NCBI RefSeq assembly: GCF_938017775.1
Contig: NZ_CALIIU010000038.1
Location: 1-64,000 of the forward strand
Length of the DNA stretch: 64,000 bases
From: an uncultured Campylobacter sp.
GTDB lineage: Bacteria > Campylobacterota > Campylobacteria > Campylobacterales > Campylobacteraceae
Direction: 5' to 3'
Shown: positions 29,836-39,578 of the stretch, one piece after another
How positions within the stretch are numbered: the stretch's first letter is position 1
Layout of the letters: each line of letters begins with the position of its first letter
Notes under the pieces: model-generated
Told to the model about the DNA's origin: nothing
Databases searched by the model: none
What the model saw: the letters and a program-made list of their open reading frames with translations, nothing else
Program-made: the position numbers and the translations under genes

Positions 29836-31092
29836 TTGAATATCCTAATAATCGGCGGCGGCGGTAGAGAATACGCGATCGGGCTAAGACTTCGCGAGGA
29901 TAAAAACGTTTTAAATCTGTATTTTGCTCCGGGAAACGGCGCTACAAAGGCGCTCGGTAAAAATTTAGATTTAAAAGATTTTGATGAACTTGCGCTCTTT
30001 GCCAAAAACAACGACGTAGCCCTTACCGTCGTAGGCGCCGAAGAGCCGCTTACAAAAGGTATCGTGGATATTTTCAAAGCGCAAGGTCTTGCAATATTCG
30101 GTCCCAGCGCCGCTGCGGCGAAGCTTGAGGGCTCTAAAGCCTATATGAAGGACTTTCTGGCGCGAAATCATATTAAAACCGCAAAATTTCTAAGCAGCGA
30201 CGATCTCCCCGAAATTTCAAAATTTATAGACGATCTAAACGGTCACGTCGTGGTTAAAGCGGACGGCTTGTGCGCAGGCAAGGGCGTCATAATCGCAAAT
30301 TCCAAAGATGAAGCTAAAAAAGCCGCCGCGGACATGCTAAGCGGCGAAAGCTTCGGCGAAGCAGGCAAGCGCGTCGTCGTGGAGGAGTTTTTAGAGGGCT
30401 TCGAGCTGAGCTTTTTTGCGATCTGCGACGGGGAGAATTTCGTAAGCTTGCCCGTAGCGCAGGATCACAAAAAGCTTCTTGACGGCGATCTAGGCCCGAA
30501 CACCGGCGGCATGGGAGCCTATGCGCCAAGCCCGCTAGCGGATACCGCGCTGATAAAAAGAGTAGAAAGCGAGATCGTAGCGCCTACGCTAAAAGGGATG
30601 AGGCAGCAGGGCACGCCATTTTGCGGCGTGCTGTTCGTGGGGCTTATGATCGTGAGCGGCGAGCCTTACGTACTGGAGTACAACGTCCGCTTCGGCGATC
30701 CGGAGTGCGAGGTTTTGATGCCGCTAATTGACGGCAATTTGAGCGAAATTTTATACAATGCCGCCGTAGGCAAGCTAAGTAGCATAAGCTTAAAAGAGCG
30801 ATTTGCGGTGGGCGTCGTGATGGCTAGCGAGCGCTACCCTTACGGCTCTTCGCAGCCTGAGCCGATCAAGACGGGCGAAATTCCTGCGGACGCGCATATC
30901 TGCTATGCAGGCGTGAGCGAGCGGGAGGGGCAAATTTACGCTAGCGGCGGACGCGTTTTGGTAGGCGTGGGCGTCGCACAGAGCCTAAAGCAGGCGCGGG
31001 ACACGGCTTACGCGCTGTGCGAAAATATAAAATTTAGCGGCGCGCAGTATAGGCGTGATATCGCGCACCAAGCCTTAAGAGATAAAATTTGA
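29836..31092 (+). CDS. purD: phosphoribosylamine-glycine ligase
   Basis: A 418-residue ATP-grasp enzyme for the second step of purine synthesis. The N-terminal IIGGGGREYAIG, VVKADGLCAGKGVI, GPNTGGMGAY and LEYNVRFGDPECE blocks are all present. The start is TTG at 29836, preceded by CGGAGG. Its stop overlaps the start of the RDD gene, so purD, RDD and lptD form a tightly packed run. The 6S RNA candidate lies just upstream. Confidence 0.96.
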   Translation: MNILIIGGGGREYAIGLRLREDKNVLNLYFAPGNGATKALGKNLDLKDFDELALFAKNNDVALTVVGAEEPLTKGIVDIFKAQGLAIFGPSAAAAKLEGSKAYMKDFLARNHIKTAKFLSSDDLPEISKFIDDLNGHVVVKADGLCAGKGVIIANSKDEAKKAAADMLSGESFGEAGKRVVVEEFLEGFELSFFAICDGENFVSLPVAQDHKKLLDGDLGPNTGGMGAYAPSPLADTALIKRVESEIVAPTLKGMRQQGTPFCGVLFVGLMIVSGEPYVLEYNVRFGDPECEVLMPLIDGNLSEILYNAAVGKLSSISLKERFAVGVVMASERYPYGSSQPEPIKTGEIPADAHICYAGVSEREGQIYASGGRVLVGVGVAQSLKQARDTAYALCENIKFSGAQYRRDIAHQALRDKI

Positions 31093-31526
31093 TCATCGCT
31101 CCGCTTAGCAAGCGCGTAATCGCGTTTAGTATTGACGAAGCGGTGAGCGTAACGCTTTTTGTGGTCGTGCTATTTGCTATCGATGAGCCAGAGCTTGTCG
31201 CAGCGGCGCAGAGCGGAAGCAATCTTGAGGTACAAAAGATCGCGTCAAAATTCATTTTGCATTACGCGATAATAAAATTTTTATATCAGGCGATTTTTGT
31301 CTATCTATACGGCGCGACGCTAGGCAAGCTTGCGGTTAAAATTTATTGCGTCCGCGCTGACGGCAGCTCTATGGATATCGCTACTGCAGCGATCCGCGCG
31401 GCGGTTAGGTTGATAAGCGAGATGATCTTTTATATGGGATTTTTGGTGGCGCTTTTTACGAACTCGCGTCAGAGCCTGCATGATATGGCGGCGAAAACAT
31501 TGGTGGTAGAGATTGAAAAAGAGTAA
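31089..31526 (+). CDS. RDD-family membrane protein
   Basis: A 145-residue protein with three membrane segments (about residues 14-32, 58-78 and 107-127) and RDD-family features: KRVIAFSIDEAVS at the start, GATLGKLAVKIYCVRADG, and RQSLHDMAAKTLVV at the end. The family is thought to move small solutes or ions, but the substrate is unknown. It starts with TTG overlapping the purD stop and overlaps lptD by 14 bases. Confidence 0.88.
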   Translation: MIIAPLSKRVIAFSIDEAVSVTLFVVVLFAIDEPELVAAAQSGSNLEVQKIASKFILHYAIIKFLYQAIFVYLYGATLGKLAVKIYCVRADGSSMDIATAAIRAAVRLISEMIFYMGFLVALFTNSRQSLHDMAAKTLVVEIEKE

Positions 31527-33771
31527 AAAATTTAAAATTCTAGCGCTTAGTTTTAGCGCTCTTTTAGCAAGTAGTGCGAGTGCAAAGGTCCAAGACGTCG
31601 AGCTCATAGCAGATAATGTCGAGAAAAACGGCTTTTTGACGGAGGCAAGCGGCAACGTAACGGTGTATTCGCAGGACTACTTTATCACCGCCGATCGCGC
31701 TACATACGACGAACAAAACGGCATCATCGAGCTTTTCGGCAACGTCAATGCGATGCGCGGTAGCAGCGAAACTACGCGCGCGCAGCACGTCAAAATCGAT
31801 CTGAAAAACGACAAGCAGGAAGCCGACGTAAATTTTATGATGGACAAGGACTCCGAGCTTTGGATGCAAAACGACGCCAGCTGCAGCGACAGCGAGTATT
31901 ACCGCGTGGAGGGCTCTAGCGTATCTAGCTGCAACGTCACCGATCCCGATTGGCGTATTAAATTTAGCAGCGGCATGCTCAATAAAGAGAGCAAATTCCT
32001 CCATCTGTTCAATCCGAGATTTTACGTGGGCGATGTGCCGGTGCTCTATCTGCCGTATTTCGGCTTCCCGACCGACCGCACGCGCCGCACGGGCTTGCTG
32101 CCTCCAGAGGCTGGTTACATCAGCAAGGAAGGGATCTATTATAAGCAGCCGATCTATTTCGCGCCTTACGATAGCTGGGATTTTCAGCTCGATCCGCAGG
32201 TGCGCACGCGCAGGGGCTTTGGCGTATACGGGACATTTCGATTTACGGAGTCGCCGTATTCTTACGGCGAGATTAGAGGTGGAGTTTTCGATAACTTCTC
32301 GCGGGCGCAAAAACGCCTCGAATACAAAAATGAGCGCCACCACGGCTTTGAAGTGCAATACGATCGCAGCAAGCTTGCGACCTATCTGCTAGACGGCGAT
32401 CTGCGCGAAAATTTATGGATCGATTTTACTCAGCTAAACGACCTTGAATACTACGATCTGAAGGAAAAGGGAGGTCTTGGCAACGATGCGGATAACTCGC
32501 TCGTAACTTCACGGCTGAATTATTATTTGACCGGCGACGAGCACTATTTTGGCGCTTACGGACGCTACTATATTGATACTAGCAAGCTAAACGCCGATAA
32601 TACCTTCCGCAACGAAGATACCGTCCAAGAGCTTCCGACGCTGCAATATCATAAATTTAGCAATGATTTGGGACTGCCAAATTTGATCTATTCGCTTGAT
32701 GCAAAAGCGCGTAATTACACCAGATGGGAGGGCGCGACTGCTCGCCAATACGAGTTTGACATACCGATTAGTATAAGCACGCCGCTACTGGCGGATTATT
32801 TAAATTTCGCCTTTACCGAGCGAGTGTATATGACCAATATCGATTGGCACGATAAATTCTACTACGCAAACGGCGATCTTGGCGAGGATAAAAGCACTTT
32901 CTACGCTAATCAATACACAGAGCTTTCGCTCTACACCGACGTAGCCAGGGCTTACGATAGCTTGTATCACACTATGAGCTGGAGGGCGGATTTTAGAATT
33001 CCCGGATGGCAGCAAGGCGATATAGAGGATAGAATTTTAAAATATCATCAGTATAAATACGACCTTGCTCGCGGCGCAGTAGATCGCTCGCGGCTGGGTA
33101 ACTTGCAAGACTCGCTTTATTGGGAGGATAACTTCTTAAGCGAGCTTAGCGACGAATACACCCACGAAAATGCAGCTTTAAGTATGACGCAGTTTTTTTA
33201 TAATGAAGACGGACGTAAATTTTTACGCCATAGCGTCAAGCAGCGATATGACTTCGACGATCACGAGTTTGATGATTTAGAACACCGCATCGATGCATAT
33301 TTTGCAAATGGGCTAAATATCGGAAACCGCTTTACCTACTCACATAAATATAAAAGCTTTGATAAGGTCTATACCTACGCCAACTACTCCAACGACGACT
33401 TTAGCTTTGGACTCAGCCACGCTTACGAATACGAAAAGCTAAGCATGGAGCCTAAACGCTATACGAAAGATAACTACGGCATCGTAAACGCTTCGGTAAA
33501 TTTGCCTAGGAATAATAAAATTTTTGGGCGTTGGGATTACGACTTGGAGCGATCTTATTCTAAAATGTGGCGCGTGGGGCTTTCTCATACGCGCAAGTGT
33601 TGGAATTACTCTTTTGTGTATCAAGAGGATATTGAGCCTAAAAATACCAGTACGACGGGCTACAGCAAAGCAAGCAAGGAGCGCGGAATTTACTTTCTCG
33701 TAAATTTCTATCCGTTCGGCGGAGTAGGGTATGATTTTTCGGTAAATAGCGAATACGGAAGCGAAAAATAA
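31513..33771 (+). CDS. lptD: LPS-assembly outer membrane protein LptD
   Basis: A 752-residue protein with a signal peptide (to about residue 24), the periplasmic OstA domain (VELIADNVEKNGFLTEASGNVTV onwards), and a long beta-barrel rich in aromatic strands. It inserts lipopolysaccharide or lipooligosaccharide into the outer leaflet together with LptE. The cysteines near residues 118 and 135 could form the inter-domain disulfide. The TTG start lies inside the RDD gene, and its stop touches the start of the phosphoribosyltransferase-like gene. Confidence 0.93.
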   Translation: MKKSKKFKILALSFSALLASSASAKVQDVELIADNVEKNGFLTEASGNVTVYSQDYFITADRATYDEQNGIIELFGNVNAMRGSSETTRAQHVKIDLKNDKQEADVNFMMDKDSELWMQNDASCSDSEYYRVEGSSVSSCNVTDPDWRIKFSSGMLNKESKFLHLFNPRFYVGDVPVLYLPYFGFPTDRTRRTGLLPPEAGYISKEGIYYKQPIYFAPYDSWDFQLDPQVRTRRGFGVYGTFRFTESPYSYGEIRGGVFDNFSRAQKRLEYKNERHHGFEVQYDRSKLATYLLDGDLRENLWIDFTQLNDLEYYDLKEKGGLGNDADNSLVTSRLNYYLTGDEHYFGAYGRYYIDTSKLNADNTFRNEDTVQELPTLQYHKFSNDLGLPNLIYSLDAKARNYTRWEGATARQYEFDIPISISTPLLADYLNFAFTERVYMTNIDWHDKFYYANGDLGEDKSTFYANQYTELSLYTDVARAYDSLYHTMSWRADFRIPGWQQGDIEDRILKYHQYKYDLARGAVDRSRLGNLQDSLYWEDNFLSELSDEYTHENAALSMTQFFYNEDGRKFLRHSVKQRYDFDDHEFDDLEHRIDAYFANGLNIGNRFTYSHKYKSFDKVYTYANYSNDDFSFGLSHAYEYEKLSMEPKRYTKDNYGIVNASVNLPRNNKIFGRWDYDLERSYSKMWRVGLSHTRKCWNYSFVYQEDIEPKNTSTTGYSKASKERGIYFLVNFYPFGGVGYDFSVNSEYGSEK

Positions 33772-34490
33772 TGACGCCTAGAGCTGAGCTGATGTTTGAA
33801 AACCAAATCGACGCCGCGATGAAACTCGCAGAAATTTTACCCGCTACCGTGATCAAAAACGAAAATTTTCTAATAATCGCTCAATCCCTGGAGTCGCTTC
33901 CTATCGCAAACCATCTTGCTCTAAAATTAGGGCTTGCTTATGAGTTTTTATTTACAGAACCCGTTTTAGCGCCAAATAATCCTGAATGTGCGATCGCGTG
34001 CGTAAGCGAAACCCAAGAGATCGTGATGGTGGATGAGCTCGTGCGAAGCTTCGGCATCAGCCTGGATTATGTTTACGGACAGGCAAACAGACTTTATGAG
34101 GAGAAAATTTTAAAAAATATGTATAAATTTCGCAAGGGCGAGCTTTTGGGAAATTTGGAGAAAAAAAACGTCATCTTGGTAGATGAGGGGTGTGAGAGCG
34201 GGCTGACCGCGCTTACTTGCATAAAGACGCTCGTAAGCTTAAACGCCAAAGCGATCTTTTATGCCACGCCCGTTATCGGCAGCGATAATGCGGACGAGAT
34301 CGCTATGCTGGTGGATGGAATTTATGCCGTTCACAAGATCAGAGATTTCGTGAACGTGGATTTTTATTACAAAGAAAAAACGCTCTCAAGCGCGGAGGAG
34401 ATAATGCAAATTTTAAACAAATGCCCGCTTTATCTGCCGTTTCACGAAACCAACAAAAACAAGGAGAAAATTAATGCAGTGCAAAATTGA
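33771..34490 (+). CDS. phosphoribosyltransferase-like protein
   Basis: A 239-residue protein with the type I phosphoribosyltransferase fold. The PRPP loop appears as [16 protein letters not shown] near residues 132-147. It differs from the usual VDDGxxTG, so substrate binding may be altered. Similar proteins lie beside pnp in other Campylobacter. The ATG overlaps the lptD stop and the end overlaps the pnp start by 17 bases, so the three are translationally linked. The substrate is unknown. Confidence 0.75.
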   Translation: MTPRAELMFENQIDAAMKLAEILPATVIKNENFLIIAQSLESLPIANHLALKLGLAYEFLFTEPVLAPNNPECAIACVSETQEIVMVDELVRSFGISLDYVYGQANRLYEEKILKNMYKFRKGELLGNLEKKNVILVDEGCESGLTALTCIKTLVSLNAKAIFYATPVIGSDNADEIAMLVDGIYAVHKIRDFVNVDFYYKEKTLSSAEEIMQILNKCPLYLPFHETNKNKEKINAVQN

Positions 34491-36588
34491 AGTAAATGGC
34501 AATACCGAAATTTTCGATATCAATAAGGTCGCAAAGCAAGCCGCGGGTGCGGCGCTTTTGCGTGTGAAAAATACCGTCGTGCTGGCTACCGTAGCGCGCG
34601 AAGAGACGCAGGTGCAAGAGGACTTTTTACCCCTTACCGTTCAATATATCGAAAAGATGTACGCAGCGGGCAGAATCCCCGGAGGCTACATCAAGCGCGA
34701 GACCAAGCCGGGCGATTTTGAGACACTTACCAGCCGCATCATAGACCGCTCGCTGCGCCCGCTTTTTCCGAAGGGATACGCGTATCCGACGCAGATCGTA
34801 GTTTACGTGCTATCGGCGGACCCCGAGGTCGATCTGCAAGTCGTCGCTCTTAATGCGGCGTCTGCGGCGCTGTATCTTAGCGACATCCCGATTAAGGCGC
34901 CCGTTTGCGGCGTGCGCATAGGCTATCAAAACGGAAATTTTATCCTAAATCCGAGCAACTCCGCACTTAAAGCTAGCGCGCTCGATCTTTATGTAGCGGG
35001 CGTCGGCGATGAGCTTTTGATGATCGAGATGCGCTCCTTGCCGCAGATTAATGGCGGCGCGCAGCAGATGAATGAATTTAGCGAAGATCTGATGGTAGAT
35101 GCAATAGATTTTGCCGCAAAGGCGATAAGCGCGGGTTCAAACGCCTACGAAGAGGCTTTTCTGCCGCTTAAAAAGCCGGATGCGAGCCTGGAGTACAAGC
35201 CCGAGATCGAGGATGAGGATATCGCGGATTTTATCGACGCAAACTACAAAGACGCCGTCAAAGCGGCGATCAATCAGATGGCAAAGAGCGAACGCGCTAC
35301 CGAACTAAATAAAATCGTAGATCAAATTTTAGCGACCGAAGCCGCGGCGCAAAACGAATGGAGCCAAGAGGTGATCTCCAGCGTCATCGGCAAGTATAAG
35401 CGCGGCATCATCCGTACGCAGATCATTGAGGATCATTGCAGAGCCGACGGACGCGCGCTTGATGAGGTGCGTCCGATCAGTATCGAGACAAATATCCTGC
35501 CGTGCGCGCACGGAAGCTGCCTATTTACGCGCGGGCAGACGCAGGCTTTGGTCGTCACTACGCTAGGCGGCGATAGCGACGCGCAGCTAAGCGACAGCCT
35601 AACGCAGCTCGAGCCGATCAACGATAGATTTATGTTTAACTACAACTTCCCGGGCTTTTGCGTCGGCGAAGCAAGCCCGCTCAAAAGCCCGGGCAGACGC
35701 GAGCTGGGACATGGAAATTTAGCCAAAAGAGCGCTATATCCGAGCATCGATCTAAACTCGCCGCAGTCCATCCGCGTAGTGAGCGAAATTTTAGAGAGCA
35801 ACGGCTCAAGCTCGATGGCTTCGGTCTGCGGCGGCGCGCTATCGCTTCGGGCGGCGGGCGTACCTACGCTAAAGCTCGTTGCGGGCGTCGCGATGGGCTT
35901 AATTTTTGAGGGCGAAAAACACGCCGTGCTAACCGACATAATGGGGCTTGAGGATCACGACGGCGATATGGATTTTAAGGTCGCGGGCACCTATGAGGGC
36001 ATCACCGCGCTTCAGATGGATATCAAGCTTGGCGGCATCAGTCTGGAGGTTTTAAAAGAGGCTCTAGCGCAGGCAAAGCAGGCTCGCGCGCATATTTTGG
36101 GCCTTATGGAGCAGGCGGATGCGGCGATCGTTATAAACGAGGACGTGCTTCCGAAGCTCGAAATTTTTAGCGTCGAGGCGAGCAAAATCCCCGACATCAT
36201 CGGCCAAGGTGGCAAGGTCATCAAAGAGATCACCGAAAGCTTCGGCGTAAATATCGATCTGGATCGAGAAAAGGGCGAGGTTAAGATCCAAGGCGCCAAA
36301 GCTAGCGGCGTATCGGGCGCGAAAGATAAAATTTTATCGATAGTCTCTAATTCTCGCGATTTTCGCAAGCCGCGCGGTGAACGCAAAGAGGTAAAATTTC
36401 AGATCGGCGAGGAGTTTGACGGCGTGGTGCAAAGTGTGCTGGATTTCGGCACCTTCATCTCGCTGCGAGACGGCGTGGACGGGCTACTGCGCGCTAAATT
36501 TATCACGACGCCTTACAAGGCGGGCGATGTGGTGCGAGTGCGCGTGACCGATCAGAAAGGCTCTAAAATTTCACTGGAACTGGCTTAA
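34474..36588 (+). CDS. pnp: polyribonucleotide nucleotidyltransferase
   Basis: A 704-residue exoribonuclease that degrades RNA from the 3' end with phosphate. It has two RNase PH domains (the second includes [18 protein letters not shown]), a KH domain ([17 protein letters not shown] near 572) and a C-terminal S1 domain ([17 protein letters not shown] onwards). Length is normal. PNPase is the main 3' exonuclease in Campylobacter and is needed for growth at low temperature. Confidence 0.97.
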   Translation: MQCKIEVNGNTEIFDINKVAKQAAGAALLRVKNTVVLATVAREETQVQEDFLPLTVQYIEKMYAAGRIPGGYIKRETKPGDFETLTSRIIDRSLRPLFPKGYAYPTQIVVYVLSADPEVDLQVVALNAASAALYLSDIPIKAPVCGVRIGYQNGNFILNPSNSALKASALDLYVAGVGDELLMIEMRSLPQINGGAQQMNEFSEDLMVDAIDFAAKAISAGSNAYEEAFLPLKKPDASLEYKPEIEDEDIADFIDANYKDAVKAAINQMAKSERATELNKIVDQILATEAAAQNEWSQEVISSVIGKYKRGIIRTQIIEDHCRADGRALDEVRPISIETNILPCAHGSCLFTRGQTQALVVTTLGGDSDAQLSDSLTQLEPINDRFMFNYNFPGFCVGEASPLKSPGRRELGHGNLAKRALYPSIDLNSPQSIRVVSEILESNGSSSMASVCGGALSLRAAGVPTLKLVAGVAMGLIFEGEKHAVLTDIMGLEDHDGDMDFKVAGTYEGITALQMDIKLGGISLEVLKEALAQAKQARAHILGLMEQADAAIVINEDVLPKLEIFSVEASKIPDIIGQGGKVIKEITESFGVNIDLDREKGEVKIQGAKASGVSGAKDKILSIVSNSRDFRKPRGERKEVKFQIGEEFDGVVQSVLDFGTFISLRDGVDGLLRAKFITTPYKAGDVVRVRVTDQKGSKISLELA

Positions 36589-36608
36589 AATTTTAATAGG
36601 AGTATGAG

Positions 36609-37463
36609 ATGCAGCTTAAAAAGATATTTTTCCCTATTGGCGGCGGCGAGGAGCTGGCCGAGCGTATACACGGAGCGCTGCTCGTAAATAAATTTTTCGG
36701 TACGCACATCAACATAATGGCGTGCCAGCTCGATCCTAAGATGATCTACAACGTCCGTATGACGCTAAAAGGCGGCGTGTTGATGGAGGAATTTTTAAAA
36801 TCCGCGGGCGATGAGATGAGGGCCGAGCGTGAGGTGATCAAAGCTATCTTCGACGCCGAATGCGCTAAGCTCGGCTTAGATCAAAACGACGACGATCACG
36901 TCCCAAATAGCGCCGCTTTGAGGCATATGGTAGGTATCCGCTCCGAGCTGGTCGAGAAATACTCCAAATATTGCGATTTGGTGCTGGTTTCGGTGCCGCC
37001 TACGGGATCTATCACGGGCACATTCGAGGCGGCGGTCACCAAAAGCGGCAAGCCTTGCATCGTCATACCGCGCAAGCTGAAGGAGTTTAGGGCGGATAAA
37101 ATTTTAGTTTCGCTTACCGGCACTGCGGCGTCTGCGCGAGCGCTCGATAATTGGCTGGAGCTTTTGCAGCGTGCCAAATCTATCACCGTCATTACCGCAA
37201 ATCACTACCTTCAGGATGATCTTGCCGAAACGAAGCGCCGTATAAGCGATTATCTGGCTCTGCACGGCATTAAAATTGATGTTTTCGAGGCACTGAATGT
37301 CGAGGGCAAGATCCCGGGACAGGTGCTACTAGAGTACGCCGACGCGGGCAATTTCGATCTCATCGTCGCGGGCTTACACTCAGACAGCGGCATAAAGGAG
37401 ATCTTTTTAGGCGGCGCGTCGAAATACTTCCTACAAAAGACCAAAATTCCGGTCTTAATGTAG
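36609..37463 (+). CDS. universal stress protein family (tandem Usp-like)
   Basis: A 284-residue soluble protein made of two UspA-like halves. The first runs from MQLKKIFFPIGG to CIVIPRK (about residue 157), the second from DKILVSLTGTAASARAL to KTKIPVLM. The end GGASKYFLQKTKIPVLM is a classic Usp closing strand with the G-x-S phosphate motif. Such proteins bind ATP or act as regulators under stress. It has its own good ribosome binding site 20 bases after pnp and may be co-transcribed with it. Confidence 0.82.
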   Translation: MQLKKIFFPIGGGEELAERIHGALLVNKFFGTHINIMACQLDPKMIYNVRMTLKGGVLMEEFLKSAGDEMRAEREVIKAIFDAECAKLGLDQNDDDHVPNSAALRHMVGIRSELVEKYSKYCDLVLVSVPPTGSITGTFEAAVTKSGKPCIVIPRKLKEFRADKILVSLTGTAASARALDNWLELLQRAKSITVITANHYLQDDLAETKRRISDYLALHGIKIDVFEALNVEGKIPGQVLLEYADAGNFDLIVAGLHSDSGIKEIFLGGASKYFLQKTKIPVLM

Positions 37464-37863
37464 CTTAAAGCTTAGATACCGCGTCGCGGCACACCGCCCG
37501 CACCGCGTCTAGGCTTAAGTCGGCTTTAAGCGCCGCAAGCTAAATTTTAAAATTTAATCGGCTCGCTTTGGCTTTATTAACCTGTCCGCAAATCGTGCAG
37601 TTATGCCATTTTGCGGATGAATTACGATTAATTTTTACCGCTAGCTTTGTTGACGAGCCGCGTTTGCTTTGCCGCGGCTAGCGGAAGCAAGTATATCTGC
37701 GGCGAGCGAGGGCTGGCAGTCGCGTCAAGTGCGCCGGTCCATATTTAAGCGCGGCGAGTTTGGAATTTCCATGCTTGTCGTTTCGGCTGCGTCGCGGATT
37801 TCGCATAAATTTGCACTTAAAATTTCCGCTTGCACGTTAAATTTTAAATTACAAGGAGCGCAG
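37464..37863. other. intergenic region, no gene seen
   Basis: A 400-base gap after the Usp gene. An in-frame extension upstream of the next gene exists here, but its residues are low-complexity and the good ribosome binding site is at its end, so I treat the gap as non-coding. Confidence 0.45.
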
Positions 37864-38322
37864 ATGGCATTTGAAAATGCAATCATCACAAAAGATGATG
37901 ATGAGAAGTATGGATTGAGTAAGATTTACTACAAATATAATCCATACTATGAGACTTTTATTAATGAGCTGCGATGGACTATTGATCGAGATGCGGATTG
38001 TTGGCTGTGGAAAATTTATAGTTTTCCCGATCCAGACTATGACCATGGCACTGATTCTAAAGGAATTTGGATTTTATATTATAACGGTGAAGTTATTGAA
38101 GTCACTCTTGATTATGATATCGACGAAGCATTGAGACCCGAAAAATTCCATAGAATTTGGAAACTGCTCAATCTAAATCCAAAGCAAACACCTCTTTTGT
38201 CGGCAAGCGATATAACGAAGCTGTTGAATGTAATATTAAAAGCGTATGGTTATTCTACTCGGGAACAAATCCCAAACTACACTATGGAACTACAAGACCT
38301 AACCGATTGCGGCGTAAAATAG
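37864..38322 (+). CDS. AT-rich orphan hypothetical protein
   Basis: A 152-residue soluble, acidic protein rich in Tyr, Trp and Asp. I chose ATG at 37864 because AAGGAG lies just before it and the codons upstream look non-coding. It has no motif I recognise. Base composition and codon use are clearly more AT-rich than the flanking pnp/Usp and antiporter genes. It stands alone between two housekeeping blocks, which points to recent acquisition. Size and acidity would fit an immunity or antitoxin-like protein, but no partner gene is visible. Confidence 0.65.
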   Translation: MAFENAIITKDDDEKYGLSKIYYKYNPYYETFINELRWTIDRDADCWLWKIYSFPDPDYDHGTDSKGIWILYYNGEVIEVTLDYDIDEALRPEKFHRIWKLLNLNPKQTPLLSASDITKLLNVILKAYGYSTREQIPNYTMELQDLTDCGVK

Positions 38323-38414
38323 AGCTTTAAATTTAACTCTATTTTAATCCTGCACCAGATCAAATTTCATAGAATTCTGAAATTCCGAAATCCTATAATT
38401 TTTAAATTCCCGCC

Positions 38415-39578
38415 CTAAAATTTCTTGTAAATAAAATTTATCAAAATCATCGATGCAAGCGCCTCTATGAGCGAGGCGATGATCATCGCGAAGTATATCT
38501 CTTGCGAGATCGCGGCGGTGGAGTAAAAAAGCGTCGCCGTGGCGATGACGAGGGTTAGCGGCATAGAAAGCGATAGTGCGAAAAGCGCCGCGCCTTTGCG
38601 CCCTAAGGTGCTTAAAAACGTAGCGCTTGCAAGTAGCCTGATGCCGAACATCAGCGCCGCTAGGCTCGCAGCAAAGCTCATCACTCCGGGCATAAGAAGC
38701 GCTTCTAGCTTGATCACGGCTCCGGTGTGTATGAAAAATATCGGCACCAAAAAGCCAAAGCCGAACGACGATAGCTTCTCGATGAGGTCGTCCTTGTGAG
38801 AGAAAAAGGTTGGCAGAAAGGTGCCTGCGATAAAGGCGCCGATGACAACCTCGAGCCCCAAAAGCATCACCCCCGCGCAGATTAGGCAAAACAGCGCCAT
38901 CGCAAAGCGCACATCCTTTTCGTTTTTGTCGTATTTGGGCATGATGACCGTTTTTAGCGCGGGGAACCACCAAAATAAAATTTCAAGCCCTTTAAAAACC
39001 GCTAGGGCTGCCACGGAAAAGCCCAAAAGCGCGCCGATATGAAGCGCCATCTCTACGCCGAAGCCGTTTTTAAGGTAGATGCCGCCCACCGTAAGGACGG
39101 CGATACTGATGAGTTCGCCGATCACGCCCGCGGGCATCGCGAGATTGAGCCACGCTTGATCCTTGCCGTACTCCTTATATAGCGCCGAAAGCAGCCCAAC
39201 GCTCATCAGAGGTGCTGCGATGATAAGCATCTGCGGCAGTTCAAACACCCAAACCGCAAGCGCGCTTAGGATATAAAGCAGCGCCAAAAAGATTAGGATC
39301 AGCCGCAAAATTTTGCGCGGCATCGCAAGCAGCGCGCGGAAATCCACCTCGCAGCCCGCCAAAAACATAAGGTAGCAAAAGCCGATCTGCGCGGCTAGAT
39401 CGAAGGTCGCGCTTGGCGGCAAAAGCCCTAAATTTGCGGCTATGATGCCAAGCATGATCTCCATAGGCGAGAGCGGAATTCTAGCTAAGCTAGCCAAAAA
39501 GGGCGAAGCAAAGATCAAAAACGATAGCGCGATTAGGACGTAAATTTCATTCATAGTTTTATCTCGCGTTCTTGCCAT
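38415..39578 (-). CDS. cation:proton antiporter (CPA2/KefB-like)
   Basis: A 387-residue protein with 11-12 membrane helices and the family pattern ISFLIFASPFLASLARIPLSPMEIMLGIIAANLG at the start. The FCYLMFLAGCEVDF helix and FGFLVPIFFIHTG segment are typical of Na+/H+ and K+/H+ exchangers. There is no C-terminal TrkA nucleotide-binding domain, unlike full-length KefB. It would exchange protons for sodium or potassium across the inner membrane. It overlaps the start-side neighbour (yfcE-like) by 28 bases. Confidence 0.87.
   Translation of the reverse strand: MARTRDKTMNEIYVLIALSFLIFASPFLASLARIPLSPMEIMLGIIAANLGLLPPSATFDLAAQIGFCYLMFLAGCEVDFRALLAMPRKILRLILIFLALLYILSALAVWVFELPQMLIIAAPLMSVGLLSALYKEYGKDQAWLNLAMPAGVIGELISIAVLTVGGIYLKNGFGVEMALHIGALLGFSVAALAVFKGLEILFWWFPALKTVIMPKYDKNEKDVRFAMALFCLICAGVMLLGLEVVIGAFIAGTFLPTFFSHKDDLIEKLSSFGFGFLVPIFFIHTGAVIKLEALLMPGVMSFAASLAALMFGIRLLASATFLSTLGRKGAALFALSLSMPLTLVIATATLFYSTAAISQEIYFAMIIASLIEALASMILINFIYKKF

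Noticed and set aside
31564..32358. A long minus-strand ORF opposite lptD
   Set aside because: Its composition is that of an antisense shadow, whereas the plus strand encodes a full LptD.
38344..38973. A 209-residue minus-strand ORF in another frame of the antiporter gene
   Set aside because: It is out of frame with a clear membrane transporter and has Arg/His-rich shadow composition.
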